Assembly: GCF_048751585.1 (NCBI RefSeq)
Contig: NZ_JAZHOB010000008.1
Span: forward strand, 62,001-126,000
Length of the DNA: 64,000 nucleotides
Origin: G025836975 sp048751585
GTDB lineage: Bacteria > Pseudomonadota > Gammaproteobacteria > Burkholderiales > Burkholderiaceae_B
Direction of reading: 5' to 3'
Position 1 is the first letter of the stretch. Every line of letters starts with the position of its first letter. The notes under the pieces were generated by a model, which was given only the letters and a program-made list of their open reading frames with translations, was not told the origin of the DNA and searched no databases. Below, piece after piece: positions 63,031 to 64,000 of the stretch. Position numbers and translations under genes: made by a program.

Positions 63031-64000
63031 CTAAATGGCCGGGCCCATCACATACTCGGGCAGCGACGTGACGATCTGGGGAAATACGCACAACAGTACG
63101 ATCGCCAGCATCATGACCAGCACATAGGGCAAAGCGCCCCATAGAATCTCCCGGGTCGGAACATCGGGCGCAATGGAATTCAGCACAAAAAGGTTCAAGC
63201 CCACCGGGGGAGTAATCAGCCCTATCTCCATATTGATGGTCAGCACAACGGCGAACCAATACGGGTCGAAACCAGCCTGGGTGATGATGGGAAAAAGCAG
63301 GGGCGCCGACATCACGATGATCGCGACCGGCGGCAGGAACATGCCCGACACCAGCAGAAACACGTTGATCAGGCCCATCAAGGCCCATCGATTGATCTGC
63401 AGCTCGGCGATAGCCGCAGCCAAGGACTGCGTAATATAAAGCGAGGACAGGGCGAAGGCGAAGAGTTCGGCCGAGGCCATGATCATCATGATCATGACGC
63501 TTTCACGCATGGCCGAGCCGAAGATGCCCACGAATGATTTGATCTTGAACAGGCGATACACCACGATCACCACCAGCAGGGTCAGGAAGGCGCCGGCGCC
63601 GGCCGCTTCCGACGGCGTCGCCACCCCGCCGTACAGCACAAACAGCATGCCCAGGATAATCAGCAGCAATGGAAGCACGCGCGGCAAGGTCGCCAGCTTC
63701 TCCTTCAAGGTATAGTGCAGCGCTGCGGACTGGAAGCGGAAGCCTTTCCTGCGGGCGTCCAGCAAGGCCCACACCATGAACATGGCGGTCAGCATCAAGC
63801 CGGGCAAAACGCCCGCAAGGAACAATCGGCCGATGGAAGTCTGCGTCGATATCCCGTACACGATCATGGTGACCGAAGGCGGTATCAATATGCCCAGGGT
63901 GCCGCCCGCAGCGATAGAGCCCGTTGCCACCGAACTGGGATAGCCGCGCTTGAGCATCTCGGGAATGCCCATCTTGCCGATGGCGGCACATGTAGCGGGG
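63031..64000 (-). CDS. dctM: TRAP transporter large permease (DctM-like), start beyond window
   Basis: The frame is open from the right edge to a stop at 63031 (323 residues seen). The internal sequence PATCAAIGKMGIPEMLKRGYPSSVATGSIAAGGTLGILIPPSVTMIVYG is characteristic of DctM. At least eight membrane segments are visible. The N-terminal third lies outside. It would import dicarboxylate-like acids; small permease and binding protein are not in view. Confidence 0.9.
   Translation of the reverse strand, partial: PATCAAIGKMGIPEMLKRGYPSSVATGSIAAGGTLGILIPPSVTMIVYGISTQTSIGRLFLAGVLPGLMLTAMFMVWALLDARRKGFRFQSAALHYTLKEKLATLPRVLPLLLIILGMLFVLYGGVATPSEAAGAGAFLTLLVVIVVYRLFKIKSFVGIFGSAMRESVMIMMIMASAELFAFALSSLYITQSLAAAIAELQINRWALMGLINVFLLVSGMFLPPVAIIVMSAPLLFPIITQAGFDPYWFAVVLTINMEIGLITPPVGLNLFVLNSIAPDVPTREILWGALPYVLVMMLAIVLLCVFPQIVTSLPEYVMGPAI

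Noticed and set aside
1..64000. CRISPR arrays and IS transposases
   Set aside because: No regularly spaced repeat-spacer pattern and no transposase motifs were seen; the only phased repeats are the three iterons and the short operator repeats.

Overview
The window looks like a betaproteobacterial chromosome segment, most likely family Alcaligenaceae (Bordetella / Achromobacter / Pusillimonas group). This is inferred from the cysJ-cysI-cysG cluster, the bamC-dapA pair, a Bug-type periplasmic receptor, MutS followed by a JmjC/cupin oxygenase, and GC-rich codon use. I cannot name the species.

Region A (1-23,952) is a periplasmic-redox and c-type cytochrome supercluster. Leftward from about 7.1 kb runs a Dsb operon: DsbD, an Lgt-like/TlpA fusion, a TlpA lipoprotein, DsbG, a TauE/SafE exporter, an Lpd-like flavoprotein, a DUF302 protein and a cut-off DsrE-like gene. 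A two-component system (7.2-9.2 kb) lies upstream of it. Rightward runs a cbb3-like terminal oxidase (CcoN, CcoO, a di-haem cytochrome), a TsdA-type thiosulfate dehydrogenase, a CcoI-type copper ATPase, thioredoxin plus thioredoxin reductase, and a complete ccmABCDEFGHI operon. Three promoters, those of dsbD, ccoN and ccmA, carry the same direct repeat (YTTAAK-N5-YTTAAK) exactly 10 bp before a -10 hexamer. This suggests that the enclosed response regulator controls the whole set.

Region B (about 24.0-44.5 kb) is an integrative-element backbone of Tn4371/ICE type. It starts with a truncated LysR gene, then carries a relaxase, TraF-like peptidase, DUF2840, a small DNA-binding protein, ParA, RepA with 17-bp iterons, an AlpA-like HTH protein, DUF2285, DUF2958, an XRE regulator, DUF736, RadC, ParB and DUF932, and ends with xis, an XRE regulator and an integrase. 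Several backbone genes have long leaders with large hairpins. At 38.7-42.4 kb, between backbone and integrase, sits a lower-GC two-gene cassette: a 113-aa protein and an 1104-aa protein that share a GDNVAG(N/D)KI tag. The large protein has a helical-repeat body and a PIN-nuclease-like domain, so this is a candidate anti-phage system. No mating-pair (trb) genes or coupling protein are in the window. Region A is plausibly cargo of this element, whose other end would lie to the left of the window.

Region C (44.5-64.0 kb) is ordinary chromosome: mutS, whose start codon is 5 bp after the integrase stop, a RoxA-like oxygenase, cysJ-cysI-cysG, bamC-dapA, an M50 protease, a Sua5/YciO protein, a zinc metallopeptidase, tRNA-His(GTG), a FUSC-family protein, cardiolipin synthase, a Bug receptor and the start-truncated large permease of a TRAP transporter.
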